Assembly (NCBI GenBank): GCA_027924645.1
Contig: BSBN01001017.1
Coordinates: 6,474,501-6,538,500 of the forward strand
Length of the DNA stretch: 64,000 nucleotides
DNA from: Cunninghamia lanceolata
Lineage: Eukaryota > Streptophyta > Pinopsida > Cupressales > Cupressaceae
Direction of reading: 5' to 3'
The notes beneath the pieces are model-generated. The model saw only the letters and a list, made by a program, of their open reading frames with translations. It searched no databases and was not told the origin of the DNA. Shown here piece after piece: positions 34,455 through 45,990 of the stretch (positions are counted from its first letter, which is position 1; the number at the start of each line of letters is the position of its first letter). A program made the position numbers and the translations under genes.

Positions 34455-34827
34455 AGGAATGAGAAGGTGACACTTGTCACCTTCTCCTTCCTCATCCCAT
34501 GCCACTTGAAAGGGAGAGAAAATGTGAGGATGACAAGTGTCACCCTCCAATTCCATCCCAATCCTCACCTTATCCACTTGTGCTCTCACACATGTGTGAG
34601 AGACCAAGTGGTGAGGTGGCAATCCCCTTCAAGCCTCCATGAGGATAAAGGATGCCATATGGCATCCTCTTATTCTCCAAGAGAGCCATCTCCCTCCAAG
34701 ATGCTCTCACACATGTGTGAGAGTCTTGGAGGGAGATCCCACACACTTGGGAGTCTTGGAGACCTCCCAAGTCTTCTTGGTGAAGGGATCCCCAAACTTT
34801 GGGAAGGGACATGAGTCTTTCCCAAAG
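34455..34827. repeat. cluster of at least six palindromes
   Basis: In under 400 bp: 34455-34492 (18-bp arms, one mismatch, CT loop, GAGAAGGTGACA core); 34575-34610 around CTCTCACACATGTGTGAGAG; 34649-34668 AGGATGCCATATGGCATCCT; 34688-34737 (14-bp outer arms around the same CTCTCACA core, 2-bp bulge); 34745-34772 (ACTTGGGAG/CTCCCAAGT, 10-nt loop); 34797-34827 (CTTTGGGAA/TTCCCAAAG). The CTCTCACACATGTGTGAGAG core occurs twice, 121 bp apart. Confidence 0.85.
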
Positions 34828-35654
34828 CATGACTCATCTCCCACCCTTAGCCATTTCAAAATTCGTCACTTTGACTAAACCTCAGTTTAGAGTGACTAAA
34901 AATGAGTTACCCCAAGGTTTAGTTAGTCAAAATTGACCCTAGACCCATGGGTAACCACCTAGGGTAAGTTTTGGGACACTAAGGTTCATCTAGGGAGTCA
35001 TAAATTCACTTTAAATGGCTCAAAAATAAAAACAATACCAAGTGGTGTAACACAATAAAAATATACAACACATGATATAAATTAATTAAACAAAGGGGTA
35101 CTAGGCCAAAATAATAAATCAAACAAGTACTCAAACAACATCCGAACAAACGTGATCCTCATCTCTCTTGGGAATGGATCGGTTTCACAGGGAATAACAT
35201 ATGTGTGAATACTACCTCCGATTTCCCGTGGCCTGGGAATATAATCCTGCACAACTAGATCAAGTGTCAATCATATCATGAATAATCATAGCCAAAGCAA
35301 CTGAAATTAAATTCATGCCATTGTATACAACAGTAATCATTTACAACATAATTCAAGATTAACTGCATTTTCTATCTAATGTAACATAATCATCACCAAT
35401 TAATGAACCCACATAATGAACTCAAAATCACATCAATAATCATCATCTAATATATCTCGTATGTCTAATCTCATCATAGCATCAAAATATGATTTAAATC
35501 AAATCACCATATGTCTAACCAATGTCAAATCAAAATCAGGAGATATGATCAAATCTACATAATGGAACAATAATCTCTAAAGTATGATAATGTCATCAAC
35601 TGAGATGTAAAATGATCAAAATAAGGAAGGAAAAATAATCGGCCTCACACATAT

Positions 35655-38600
35655 GACTTCTTATGTTGTATATGCCTGTGCTTTCTGGGGCACATTTAAT
35701 ACCTTACAAACAGTGGGTAACGTTAGAAACAACACTGGTGATGTAAACATATGGGACCATTACCCACAATTATAGAGGAGAGCATACCTCCAAGATTATA
35801 AATTGGTAAATGACTCATTTTCAATGCATTTAGTCTGAACCATGGAGGAGGACAGAACCAAAAGATTGAGCATGGAGGCTCAAGCCATTATCTATAAGCA
35901 TGGGGCTTGGTTTATCCAATTCCCCACCTTTTCATATATAAGAATAGAAGGATTTGAGGGGCAACCTCTCATGTTACCAAGAAACCCCACTGATAGGGTC
36001 ACCTTGATGGAGTTTGTTAGACAAGTATCAACCTTAGTTGAAGCTCACTTGGAGCAGAAGCAGATTCCTTTTGTTTTGTTGCCAATATACATGGGCTGGT
36101 ATATATTCCCTAATAGATAGAGCATTAAAGATGCCATTGGAGGGTTAAGGCTCATGCGCCTACAGCCATTTTCTATAGCCAGGTCATATGACCCATATGG
36201 CAGAATGCAAAAGTTATTAGGGAAACAAATACATCAAAAACATCTTGAAGATTATTGGACTGATTTTCATGATGAAGCAGAGGTCAGGAGAAGAACTTAT
36301 CAAAGGCTCACTCTCAATTAGTTCCAGACTTTTGACCGCATTCCAGTGCCTGCACAGTTGCATGATGATGACATGAAGATAATTTCTAATGAATATGAGG
36401 ATAAAAAGGTGTATAATGACACCATCTCAGCTCCCGATCTGACACAGCCAGAGAAGACCTCATTGGATCAAATAATGCAAAAGTTTATCTAACTGACCCA
36501 AAGCTGGGTAAACGATAAAGCCGCTGGGTTACAAAAGAAGGGTGTGGCCCTTACTATTGACAATAAGAAGAAACAAGTATCTGAAGAAGAATATGATGAT
36601 TTTCTCATTGAAAAGAGGAAATCTAATGGAGAAAGATTACCTATTGAGGAACAAAAGCCACAAAGCAAGGGCAAGAAGGCTGCTCCTGTGTAGCAAGGGG
36701 TGATTATTAAAAGACTTCCATCAAAAGGTGATGGGGCATCAACATTTGCACCTACTTCTACATCACAACAATCCCTTGCTAAACAGAAAGGCAAGAGGGT
36801 AATAAAGCCTGTTCCTAAATATAAAGAAGAACAAATGGAAGATGAGCCATTACAGGATGAACCAGAGGAAGAAAATCCCTTGGAAGAAGAGCAATTGGAT
36901 AAGGGACCTAAAGATGATGATCTACTAATAAAAAGGAAGAAAAGAAAGAAAGTGCAACAAACACCACCACCAAAGAAGCAAAGGACAACAATGAGGGGAA
37001 ATGTTAACACTGACCCTATCATATTAAGAGTTGCGGGTGGTTTTGCTTTTATGAGGGAACTACAGCATGATGTCCACATTCCTGACATCATTTAGTTTAA
37101 AACTGAAAGGATGGAAGAGCAGATAGAAAAGGAGATGCATATGGCTGGTAAAGAGTCCCCCTTTCCACTTGATAACATTGTTGAGTTGTTGGTTGATGAG
37201 GTAGTTCAAGATGTGGCTGCTCAACATATGGAGACCTTAGTAGCTAATACTAGGATGACCCCTCATGGGACCCCATTGGCCCAAAAGGCGACTAGTCAAA
37301 TAGAAGATAAAATGGATGAAATGGAGCATGATAATCCTGAAGAGGTAGCCCAATAGATAGGGCTAACAAATCTAGTTGAGTAGGTTACTAGTCCTACAGC
37401 AATAGATTTAACCTACCAGGGTGATATGAACCTGAATAAAGATAATGATCAACCTTCAGAGCCTGAAAAGGCTGAAAATACAATGCATATAGAAGCTGAT
37501 GATATAATAACCAAAAAAAATAGAGGCCAGAGAAATGCACCTATAGAACAAGAAAAGTTAGAGGCATAGCCTCAAAGTAAGGGAGATCAGGAGATACCTG
37601 ATAAGTATGATGATCAGGATCAAGGTATTTCATCACTGCATGCTGAACGAGGTAATCAAGGAAATAATCTAGGATCAGAAGAGAAATCAGGTGAGAAAGA
37701 ATTGAGCTTGGGAGATGCTAACACATCTAAGGATGAGGAATAGAATCTGGCACATGATGAAGGTCCAGAGAAGAAGACAAAAAAGGTGACCAAGGGTGAT
37801 CTGAGTGATCCCCAAGGTCAAAATACACAATCTTCTCAAGAAACCCAAGTGCCACATGATGGACAAAGTTAGAATGTTCAAGAAACCCTTGAGGAAATTT
37901 TATAAAAGGAGGTACATGATCAGAATGTACATACTTTACAAGAACCTCCAGCTCAGGAAGAAATCCCTCAACAAGAGGTACCTCAACAAGAGTCTCCTAA
38001 TAAGAATGTGCATGAACAAGAAATTAGAAGAGAGAATTCACCATTGAGGGTAAGGCCTAACGCACAGCCCCAGGATACTCAAAGTAAAGAGGGTGATTGT
38101 CAAGAGCCCAAGGGTGATGTCCCTTATTGGTTGCAACAAGAAATAAATCTGCAACAAATGGATGAGGTACATGATTTTGATGTGTCTACATTGTTTGCTG
38201 AAAGTATGATGAAACCTAGCAGAAAGGCAAGGCTTACATCTGCAATAAGAAGAGACCCTACTACAGGTAGGAGAACAGCTCAAGTAGCCTTACCAATGGT
38301 TGAAAAGGAGAAAGGCAAAATAGGCCTTGATGAATTTCAGATAACTGATATTGATTTAGGTTTTGCAAATGAGGATGAGGAAGGTCAAGAGGGTAAAGAT
38401 ATTATTGATTCTTTGACACAAAGGGTGAAAAGAGAAAAGGATAAGAATAAGAAATAGAAAGAGCACATTGCTCAATTTCATTCTTTTATTAAAGGATTAG
38501 TTGATCCTAAGCACACACCTACTAGTACAGCCGCTCCATTAACAATTATATCCCAAGAAGAAGTTACCAGATTAGATCTGATGAAGCATAAGGCACAATT

Positions 38601-39384
38601 AATGGACAAGTGGTTCATTTCTTCTATTTTTGAAGCTAAAAATGTGGTGAAAACCTCTCTGGAAAGTTGGAATTCTCTTAGTGCATTGAAGAGTAAAGTA
38701 GATAAACTGCAGAATGAAGTAGGCAAGAGATCTTTCAAACTAGAAAAGCACCTAGATGTTTTGGGAGAAATGAAAAGAATTGATAAGAGGATACTTATGG
38801 ATAACAAAATATTAGATAGTAACACTTCCCAGTTGCTCAGTATTTGGTATGAGGACACTGGATTTCAGTGTGATAGCTTGAAGAGATGCAGTGGCAAGCT
38901 CAGGGGCATAAGTCTCAAATTACATGATCTTATTGCATAGGAAGTAGAAACCTTAGAGGCTCTAGAAGGAAAGGTGGAAGGGAAAATAGAAAATCAATAT
39001 ACTAATTTTGTTGTTCAGGCTTTTCATGATAATTTTAAGCAAGCTGCAGAGGATCCCCTACACCATTTGATAGAAGAGGTAATAAACAAAGTCATGAGGA
39101 TAAAGGTCAAGGTAGAAACATTAAATGAAATGTTGAACAATAGGAAGAGTAAGATGGATTCCCTTCAAGAAAAGTTTCATTCCCATAGGCATGCCATACT
39201 AAAGGCCAAGGTTCAAGATGGAGGTGAAGTTGATAGAATAGTACAACTATATGAATCCATCATGGCAACCATAAGGGTACACATAAGGGGTGATCTACAT
39301 CAGAGTGACAATGATAATGAAGATGATGATGATGTGGAAAATGATGGAGAAGATGAAAGTGAAGAAGAAGGAGATGAAGAGTAA
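35655..39384 (+). pseudogene. LTR-encoded long protein, right copy, main part
   Basis: From the right edge of the insertion one plus-strand frame can be read for about 1,240 codons to a TAA at 39382, broken only by stops. By hand I count 15, of which 12 are TAG, 2 TAA and 1 TGA. Recognisable parts: HYPQL, WFIQFPTFSYIRIEGFEGQP, SIARSYDPYGRMQKL; a basic stretch IKRKKRKKVQQTPPPKKQR (about 36930-36985) fitting a nuclear localisation signal; a long Gln/Glu/Asp-rich part; MKPSRKARLTSAIRRDP; a helix-rich part (KSKVDKLQNEVGKRSFKLEK, 38685-38750); and an acidic tail DNDNEDDDDVENDGEDESEE. With the N-terminal part the ancestral protein was about 1,400-1,480 residues. I do not recognise the family. It could be an accessory or regulatory protein of the element. 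Confidence 0.72.
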
Positions 39385-39576
39385 GTAAAGATGCAGGATA
39401 ATAGAATCATATGCATAATCCACTTACAAGAGAATGAGTTTTTCTAGATAGCTGCTAGCTGGCAACTTATCCCACATATGAAGATATTGACTTAGTCAAT
39501 GAGAGAATGTTGGTCATTGATCTGAATGGATAAATCTTGACCGTTGGTCATATGTAACTGCCTCCTCTCCTTATTC

Positions 39577-39587
39577 TATAAAAGGGG
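39577..39587 (+). promoter_or_regulatory. TATA box of the 3' LTR
   Basis: TATAAAAGGGG, identical to that at 19578, about 970 bp before the LTR end. Confidence 0.65.
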
Positions 39588-40556
39588 ATGGAGTGCACTC
39601 TTTGAAGCATTAGAAACTTAATTGAAATTTGATTGCTAAAGCATTTAGGACTAATTTCAAGGATTTTCTAAATGTACATGTCTTTTAAGTACTTAATGAA
39701 AGAGAAGATGTTTTGATTACAAATAATTGTAAATCTTGAGTAGTTAATGAATGAGATCTGGATATATGCATTGATTAGCTACATCCCTTGGAGTGCTTGT
39801 TAGTTTGCGCATGTTGTTTTCTTTCCTTGTTCCTTTGAAGTTAGCATCAACCATACCTAGTTGTGGAATAACCTGGTGAAATTATGGTTTGATTCCTTCT
39901 CTTCATGAATGTATCTAGAATGTATGTGACTCAATAGCTAAAGGTTCACCAAATTTAGAAGTATTTCTTTAAATTTCTTTGAATTTCATTATAGATCACC
40001 TTCATAATTGCAAATAACATATAATCGAAAGTAAATAAAACTAAAATATGCCTATATCTCATAAATAATTGAACACTCAAAGCATATTTTGAATGAAAGC
40101 ATGTTAAAATGATAAATGTCATGCAAATACGTATGAATATCAATGATAAACATGTGAATATCTACTTATAGGCACATCATTTGATTGAATACACATGTGC
40201 AAAAATATAAAACAAGTTCATGATAGTAGATGCTCAGAAGAATTGATCAAACTTATAAATATAATCATAATCTGTGGAGCATAGTGGAAATGACCTCATT
40301 TGCGAAGTAAGTTTATAGGAAACAGATGCAGGAATGGATAAATAGGTAACAATTTACAATATAGACAATGTAAGACCCCTTGAAATAGAAAGCAACATGT
40401 CACATCAACCTTTGAGTAACGTCAGAAGATCATGACCTGATCAACGAAGACTTGGAGTTATCAGTTTGTTCTAAACTGATCATACTTTTCAAGATAATAA
40501 AGGTTTGTTATGCAAATTTTTATGAGTGTTGTTGTGACTAACAATCATCATCAACA

Positions 40557-43340
40557 AGATGAAAGATGGAATGTGTGCACCTGATTGTTTTTCTCTTTCC
40601 AAATTTTTATTTTGACTGATCTAAACGATGCTTCAACTCCTTTGATTCACCTACAAGCCACAGAATCGAAAAAGACCAAGTAAACTTGCCTAGAAGAAAT
40701 TTATGTGAAAAATGAGGAATCTGATAAAAACTAATTAAGATGACCTGATACAGATGAATGGAACATAAAAATAGAAAGTTCAAAAGATTTCATGCACTTT
40801 AAAAAAAAATCGTTGAAAACGGATGAATTTTACTCAAGATATGCTTGTTTGAAGTTTAAAATGAAGTTGAACTTTGACTGCAAAAAAAGGCTGAAAAATT
40901 AGACATTCACCTAATAAAAGTTACACAACTGTGTAGTTCATTATGTTAGATTTCTGATGAGTCCTCATTTGCATGACTTGGAGCCCGTATGACCAAGTTA
41001 TGATGAAAAGAAAAAAAATGCCTCTTTTGGGGTATGTAGAAGCAAGGAGTAACCCTAATGGTTTAAATTGACTGCTAACCATTTGGAAATAAGTGGTCAC
41101 ATAGTGGTTTCAGACCGGAGGTTAAGATCTAGGTAGTTAATGTTGAGTTTAATAGTTTTAAATTAGGCCCTCGATCATTCATATGACCGAGGGCTGAAAG
41201 TAAGAAAAAATTAAAAAACAATGGATATAAGGGAGGGGGCTACGATGTTGGTCCATGTATGCATATAACCATGGGCTTAAGAACCAAAGATCTTAAGGCA
41301 GGCTCGGTGGTGGAGGTTTCAAAACATAAAAATGACTGTCAGCTTTAAATGCATTGACCACCAAGTTTTAAACAGGACCAAAGGCTACATATCATTGAAG
41401 AGCGGCGACGAGGCAGAAATTTGAATGCAGGTTTTGAACACGTGGTGACCAGAAGTTTGAGAAAGCGGTGATGGAGGATGAGAAACCAAAGGTATCTAGC
41501 GATAAGCTATGGTGATAGGGAATCTTTGTGCTTGTTAGGTCGACGGGAAAGGTGAGTAGTGGAGCCATGGAGACTTAGGGATTTGTAAGTGGTGGTGTAA
41601 GTTGAGTAAACAGGAGGCAACAGGTAATAGAGCGGTGGTGACTGGATCTCAGGGTAGTGGGAATGAAACCAAGGCGGTGGTGACCAAGTGTTATTTCGGT
41701 GGCGACTAATAGAAGAAGGTCTGTGATTGGAGAAATACTAGTGGTTGATGGTGTTTAGGAGGCAGAGTTAGGATGTTAGGCGAGAATAGTTGGCAGCAGA
41801 TCTACAGAGACCGCTGGGTGTTCATAGGCAGAAGAGTTCTAAGTGCACATGAAGGTAGTGCTTGGAGCTCAGGCACCGCTAGTGGTGGCACCAATAAAAA
41901 CATTGAGGGATGAGATCCTAAGCAAAATCCATATTGAGATGGTTGATCTAGCACTAAACAGAGGTGGATGAATCCCTTAACAAAAGAAGACAAAAATCTA
42001 GGGTTTCGACAGCGGCAAAAGAAGACAAATGCAAAAATCTGTAAACATTAGACCATAAAATATAAAACATTAAACCCTGCAATATTAGATGCCCCAAACA
42101 AACGATACAGACAAAGACCTCTTGCAGGCCGTATGGTGGATCCATATAGTATGGTCTACGAACCAAAAAAAAATTAAATTTTTTCAAAAATTTTACAGTG
42201 ATGAAACATAGCCAAACTTATAGTAAAAAAACATGGAAACGTCATTCTGAACTTAATGGTGTAGTCATTTTTTTCCCATGAGGTCACTTGTAAAAGATCA
42301 CTATGAAACTCCACAATGGGGGTTAGAGAAAACACAAATTTTTATACCAAAAATCTGCAAAAATGATCAAGAGAAATGTATCCCACCGAGCATGCCAAAT
42401 ATAGTTAGGGTTAAAATTGCAAATCAGGGTAAATGTATAAACAATGATAAAACCCTAACAATACACAATAGAGAACAAGACAACATGAAAATCAAAACAA
42501 TAAACACAAATGCAAACTGAAATCTCCATGCTATTCTTGATTGACCTCCATTTCTCTTCTCCACCTTGCATGATAATGCAAGATTTTGAAGGTTTGATTG
42601 TTGAAATGTATGTTGGTTGCTCTAATTAGTAGCATAACACTAAGATGAAGATGATAGAAGAAGATAGATAGATAGATGAGAGGATTGGAAGAATTTTGAT
42701 AGAGTGAGGATATTGGAATAAGATGGATCCAAATGGCCTGTGAGAGGCCATATTTATAGGATGGGGCTGATTTGATTCTATGGCCAAGATCAAAAGTCAA
42801 TTATGTGATGTGTATGGCTAGGATTAAAAGTTGATTTTAGTGCCTATGACACACATTAAGTGGGTTATGACATGAGGCTAAAATTAGGATGTGAGGGAAT
42901 AAGTGGGATTCTTTTATTTATTTTGGAGAGAAAGATGCCTATGATGCACAATGAATGGGGCTAAAAATAGGATATGACTGGGAATCTCATAATTTAAATA
43001 ATAAAATTATTTAAATTATTTGTGTATGTGAAGAGTTGTAGTCATGTGACACATGTTGCAATGTGACAATGGTGAGGGATTAATTCAAATATTTAATTTG
43101 AATGATTTTGAGATATGTGAAGGGGAATTAATTAAATAAAGGGGTTTATTTAATTAATTGGAAAGGTGATCAAGTGGAATTTATAAGTGGGATAAGTGGT
43201 ATAATGTAATGACCTAGGATAAAATATTACAAGATGTTTTACAAGGTCATGTATGACTAGGTAATGTGATGACATGGATAATATGAGGCAATATGAGTTT
43301 GATGCATAAATAATGAAATGGGTCAATTTTGGGTGTCTAC
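40557..43340. other. unassigned non-coding DNA between two gypsy elements
   Basis: No coding frame with known motifs. A GC-richer part near 41395-41720 repeats GGCGGTGGTGAC-like text. 42530-43340 has the look of LTR sequence and ends GGGTGTCTACA, a plausible LTR terminus, exactly where the truncated LTR at 43341 begins. No matching start or target duplication was found. Confidence 0.45.
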
Positions 43341-45176
43341 AACTAGAAGTATTGAGATCTTTTAGTCAAACCTTCTTTTAAAAGTTACATACATTTACAG
43401 CTATAAAGAACATACAAATATCCTATCATGGAAGCTCTCTTTCATATAAGAGTCAGCTTATATATAAATCCATAATATTGACCTCAAAAGAATAGATTTA
43501 GAGACAAACTCTCGATGTATACATTCCTTAATTCTCTATCCAAGTTTTTACTGAGTTACCTAGCAATACAAATGAACTAGAATCGAGCAAAATATCATTC
43601 AAATATGACTACCTTGCAGAGGAAAAACATCTACTCATAATTACTACAAACTCTATCATATAACATGCATGTTATTAAGTATTAAAAGACCTCTAAAATA
43701 GAAAAGAACATGTAAGATGATCGTGTGCAAGTCAGCTAAAATATCACAGTGTTCTTCTATCAGCGTTGACTCTTCTGCTCCAAAACTACTGTGCTTTCCT
43801 ACACCAGACATTCCTTTTCTTTTGTTAAACAACAGAGCTCTCAGCCTACAGAGATGTTCTCTTCACCATTTTCTAAAGACTCCAAATACTCTTCCTATAT
43901 TTTATTCATCGTCCTTGATTCTAAGGTAGTCGTTATATATATAACCTACAAATCAGCTATGAGTCATCGTCTCTTTTGCCACAACTAACAGTTAAGAAGA
44001 AGCCACTATGAAAAGTTGAAACAACCTCCTTTTAATTCGAGGGAAAACTCTACTTAAGAGAATGCATAGGAACCGATCATGTCGTCGTGGTGATATACAT
44101 GGTATAACATACCACTTTCTCATCATAAGATTGACACCCTAATGTACACGTTACCAAGATTCATTAATTCAAAACTAAAAGTGCTAAGTCAAAAACAAAT
44201 AAGCCGCAAGGTCTCTACTAGGCTGCTCCAAGTTTTAATAAAAAAGGAGTCGTGGTATATTAATTACCACTACACTCACCACCTCAGCTCCTTAGAGGGT
44301 GACAACACATAACTATGATGGTTAAAATAGATTGACAACTTCATTATAGATAAGGTGGTTACTCTTGTAAACCACAAGCAATCCCTTTTAACAAAATAAT
44401 AAACATGATAATATTAATAGTCCTAGACCATATTTATAATGCCAAAATACTTACGTAAAATGTGATAGGGTCGAGTTCATCTCCCCTTCACGAACACACA
44501 CTATTTTGAGTTGATTTGACTTTCCAATAATGTAATACTACGTTAAATGACAACAATTTAACCGTCTACATTTTGACAACACAAATGCAACTATTTACGA
44601 TGTGATCGACGGAAGGTCATGTTAGTCATAGACGACTAACGTCCTTTCTCGACAATGGCATTTTTCACAAAATGACAAGGTCAACACACAACTAACTCAA
44701 AAAGGAATCTATAAGACATCGACAACCTATCGAGTTGATCCAAGAATTAACCAATAAAACATGACTTACCTCAATCGACATAGAGTTCACAAATTGTTAA
44801 ACACTATACTCAGTTGGCAAATGACCATTTATAACCCAAGGTCTATTCTCCTCTCCTTAGAAGATACTCTCTCCCTCTCTCTTTCTCAAAGAGTCATCAA
44901 AAACCTATTTTTCTTGCATATATCTTGCAACCACCATATTATGATCAGTGCATCGTTAGTCCATTCATAAACCCTATGAATAATAATCCAATTCTCTTAA
45001 CATAAATCACTAAATCATTACACCATATGCATTGCATTTAATCACATAACTAATATTTAATAAAATCAATATTTCCCAATGACATCTAGTCCAACATCAA
45101 AAATATTTATCATAGATTCACTTCTATCCATGTAAAAGTAAAAAGTAAAAAATAAGACAAAATTAGGGATGTAACA
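43341..45176 (-). repeat. 3' LTR of the chromovirus-like element (partial)
   Basis: It aligns with 51926-53840 (AACTAGAAGTATTGAGATCTTT to AGGGATGTAACA). About 1.54 kb matching 50385-51925 is absent at the outer side. The inner end 45176 is next to a polypurine tract on the minus strand. Confidence 0.9.
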
Positions 45177-45190
45177 TATCTCTCCCCTAA
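45177..45190 (-). other. polypurine tract
   Basis: The minus strand reads TTAGGGGAGAGATA directly before the LTR start TGTTACATCCC, the expected plus-strand primer position. Confidence 0.8.
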
Positions 45191-45255
45191 AGATTCATCG
45201 TCCTCGATGATTCAAAGTGTCAAAATACAACTTAAACCAAGTTTTGTTTAATTGC

Positions 45256-45990
45256 TAAAAGCATGAAATAAATGAGGAAATTTTTGATAAAATTCATGGT
45301 AGTCCTCCCATGTAGCACTATCCTCTACATATTGGTCCCACTAGACCTTGTACTGCATAACTTCTTTGTTACACAAGCAGAGCTTGTGTGTTTAGAGCAC
45401 TTTGAGAGGATGAATCGTGACCACCCTTGGGTCCTGCATCTGTAATGCATTCCAATTCAGAGTATGGTTATCTCCACCAATATACTTCTTTAAATAAGAA
45501 ATATGAAAAACATTATGCATTCTAGACAAGGTTGGTGGTAGAGCAATCTTGTAGGCAACCAGGTTGATCACTTCAAGAACTTTAAAGGGTCCTACATAGC
45601 GAGGAGATAATTTGGAAGACTTCCCAAACTTTATAAAACTTTTTTAAGGTTTGACCCTCAAAAAACTTTCTCTCCAATAGAGAATTGTCTTGGTACTTGC
45701 TTGGTATCAGCATAACTTTACTGTCTACCATTGGCTTCTACCAATCTTTTCCTAATCAACTTAACTTTTTCCTCCATTTCAACTAGCATTTCTGGACCAA
45801 TGCTAATCCTATCTTCTAGCTTATCCCAACTTATAGGAGTTCGGCATCTTCTTTCATACAATGCTTCAAATGGTGCCATCTTAATAGCAAAATGATAGGA
45901 ATTATTATAAACAAATTCCACAAGTGGTAAGTACTCTTCCCACTTATATTGTTGGTCCATGCAATACAATTGCAAAAAATCCTTCAAAAC
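45256..45990 (-). pseudogene. integrase C-terminus with chromodomain-like segment
   Basis: The frame 45987-45718 gives WEEYLPLVEFVYNNSYH, MAPFEALYERRCRTPISW and GPEMLVEMEEKVKLIRKRL, the region after the integrase core. After frame changes, YKV-WDQYVEDSATWEDYHE and FYQKFPHLF appear near 45370-45260: the W-x-ATWE pattern of a chromodomain, which in chromoviruses directs integration to marked chromatin. A TAG lies before WDQ. Confidence 0.75.

Larger units (their letters stand above)
30968..35649. mobile_element. 4682-bp unclassified insertion with CATAT target duplication
   Basis: The uninterrupted left LTR reads TTCCATATGACTTC; here TTCCATAT is followed by 4682 bp and then CATATGACTTC, so CATAT is duplicated (30963-30967, 35650-35654). 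The insertion starts TGTCATGCCC and ends GCCTCACA. The TG-CA ends and 5-bp duplication would suit an LTR-type element, but no long terminal repeats were found. The end sequence reversed (TGTGAGGCC) resembles the start (TGTCATGCC) in 7 of 9 bases, so short inverted ends are possible. No transposase, RT or other known protein was seen. It is AT-rich with AT microsatellites and several perfect palindromes. Confidence 0.75.
13466..40556 (+). mobile_element. Ty3/gypsy (Tat-like) retrotransposon with ~7-kb gene-bearing LTRs
   Basis: Two direct repeats (13466-20557; 28909-40556) flank a plus-strand gag-pol region. The left repeat is followed after 5 bp by a PBS-like sequence, both repeats end at the same ATCATCAACA, both start TG-TTGTG-like and end CA, and each has a TATA box about 1 kb before its end. 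The right repeat is enlarged by a 4682-bp insertion. Without it the LTRs are about 7.1 and 7.0 kb, far above usual plant LTR lengths. Domain order and the extra RNase H point to the Tat group. No matching target duplication was seen (TGTTA left, AGATG right), so either the flanks have changed or the ends come from different insertions. Confidence 0.8.
28909..40556 (+). repeat. 3' LTR of the long-LTR gypsy, interrupted
   Basis: It is colinear with 13466-20557, from TGTTGTGTGGTTACAC to ATCATCAACA. Differences: a 175-bp segment present only here (30037-30211), absence of the 193-bp segment of the left copy at 30366, absence of about 105 bp of coding near 30887, and a 4682-bp insertion at 30968-35649. 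With the insertion removed it is about 7.0 kb. The coding remnant and TATA box are kept. Confidence 0.82.

Noticed and set aside
34235..34880. Several overlapping frames of 80-120 residues on both strands
   Set aside because: They arise from the palindrome cluster, read through the same inverted sequences on both strands, and show no domain.
13466..40556. Segmental duplication instead of LTRs
   Set aside because: PBS adjacency, TG-CA ends, the shared 3' boundary and gag-pol between the repeats favour LTRs, though the missing target duplication keeps this open.
43341..45176. Complete ~1.9-kb LTR
   Set aside because: The PBS at 50371 shows that the true LTR extends to 50385, so the left copy is truncated.
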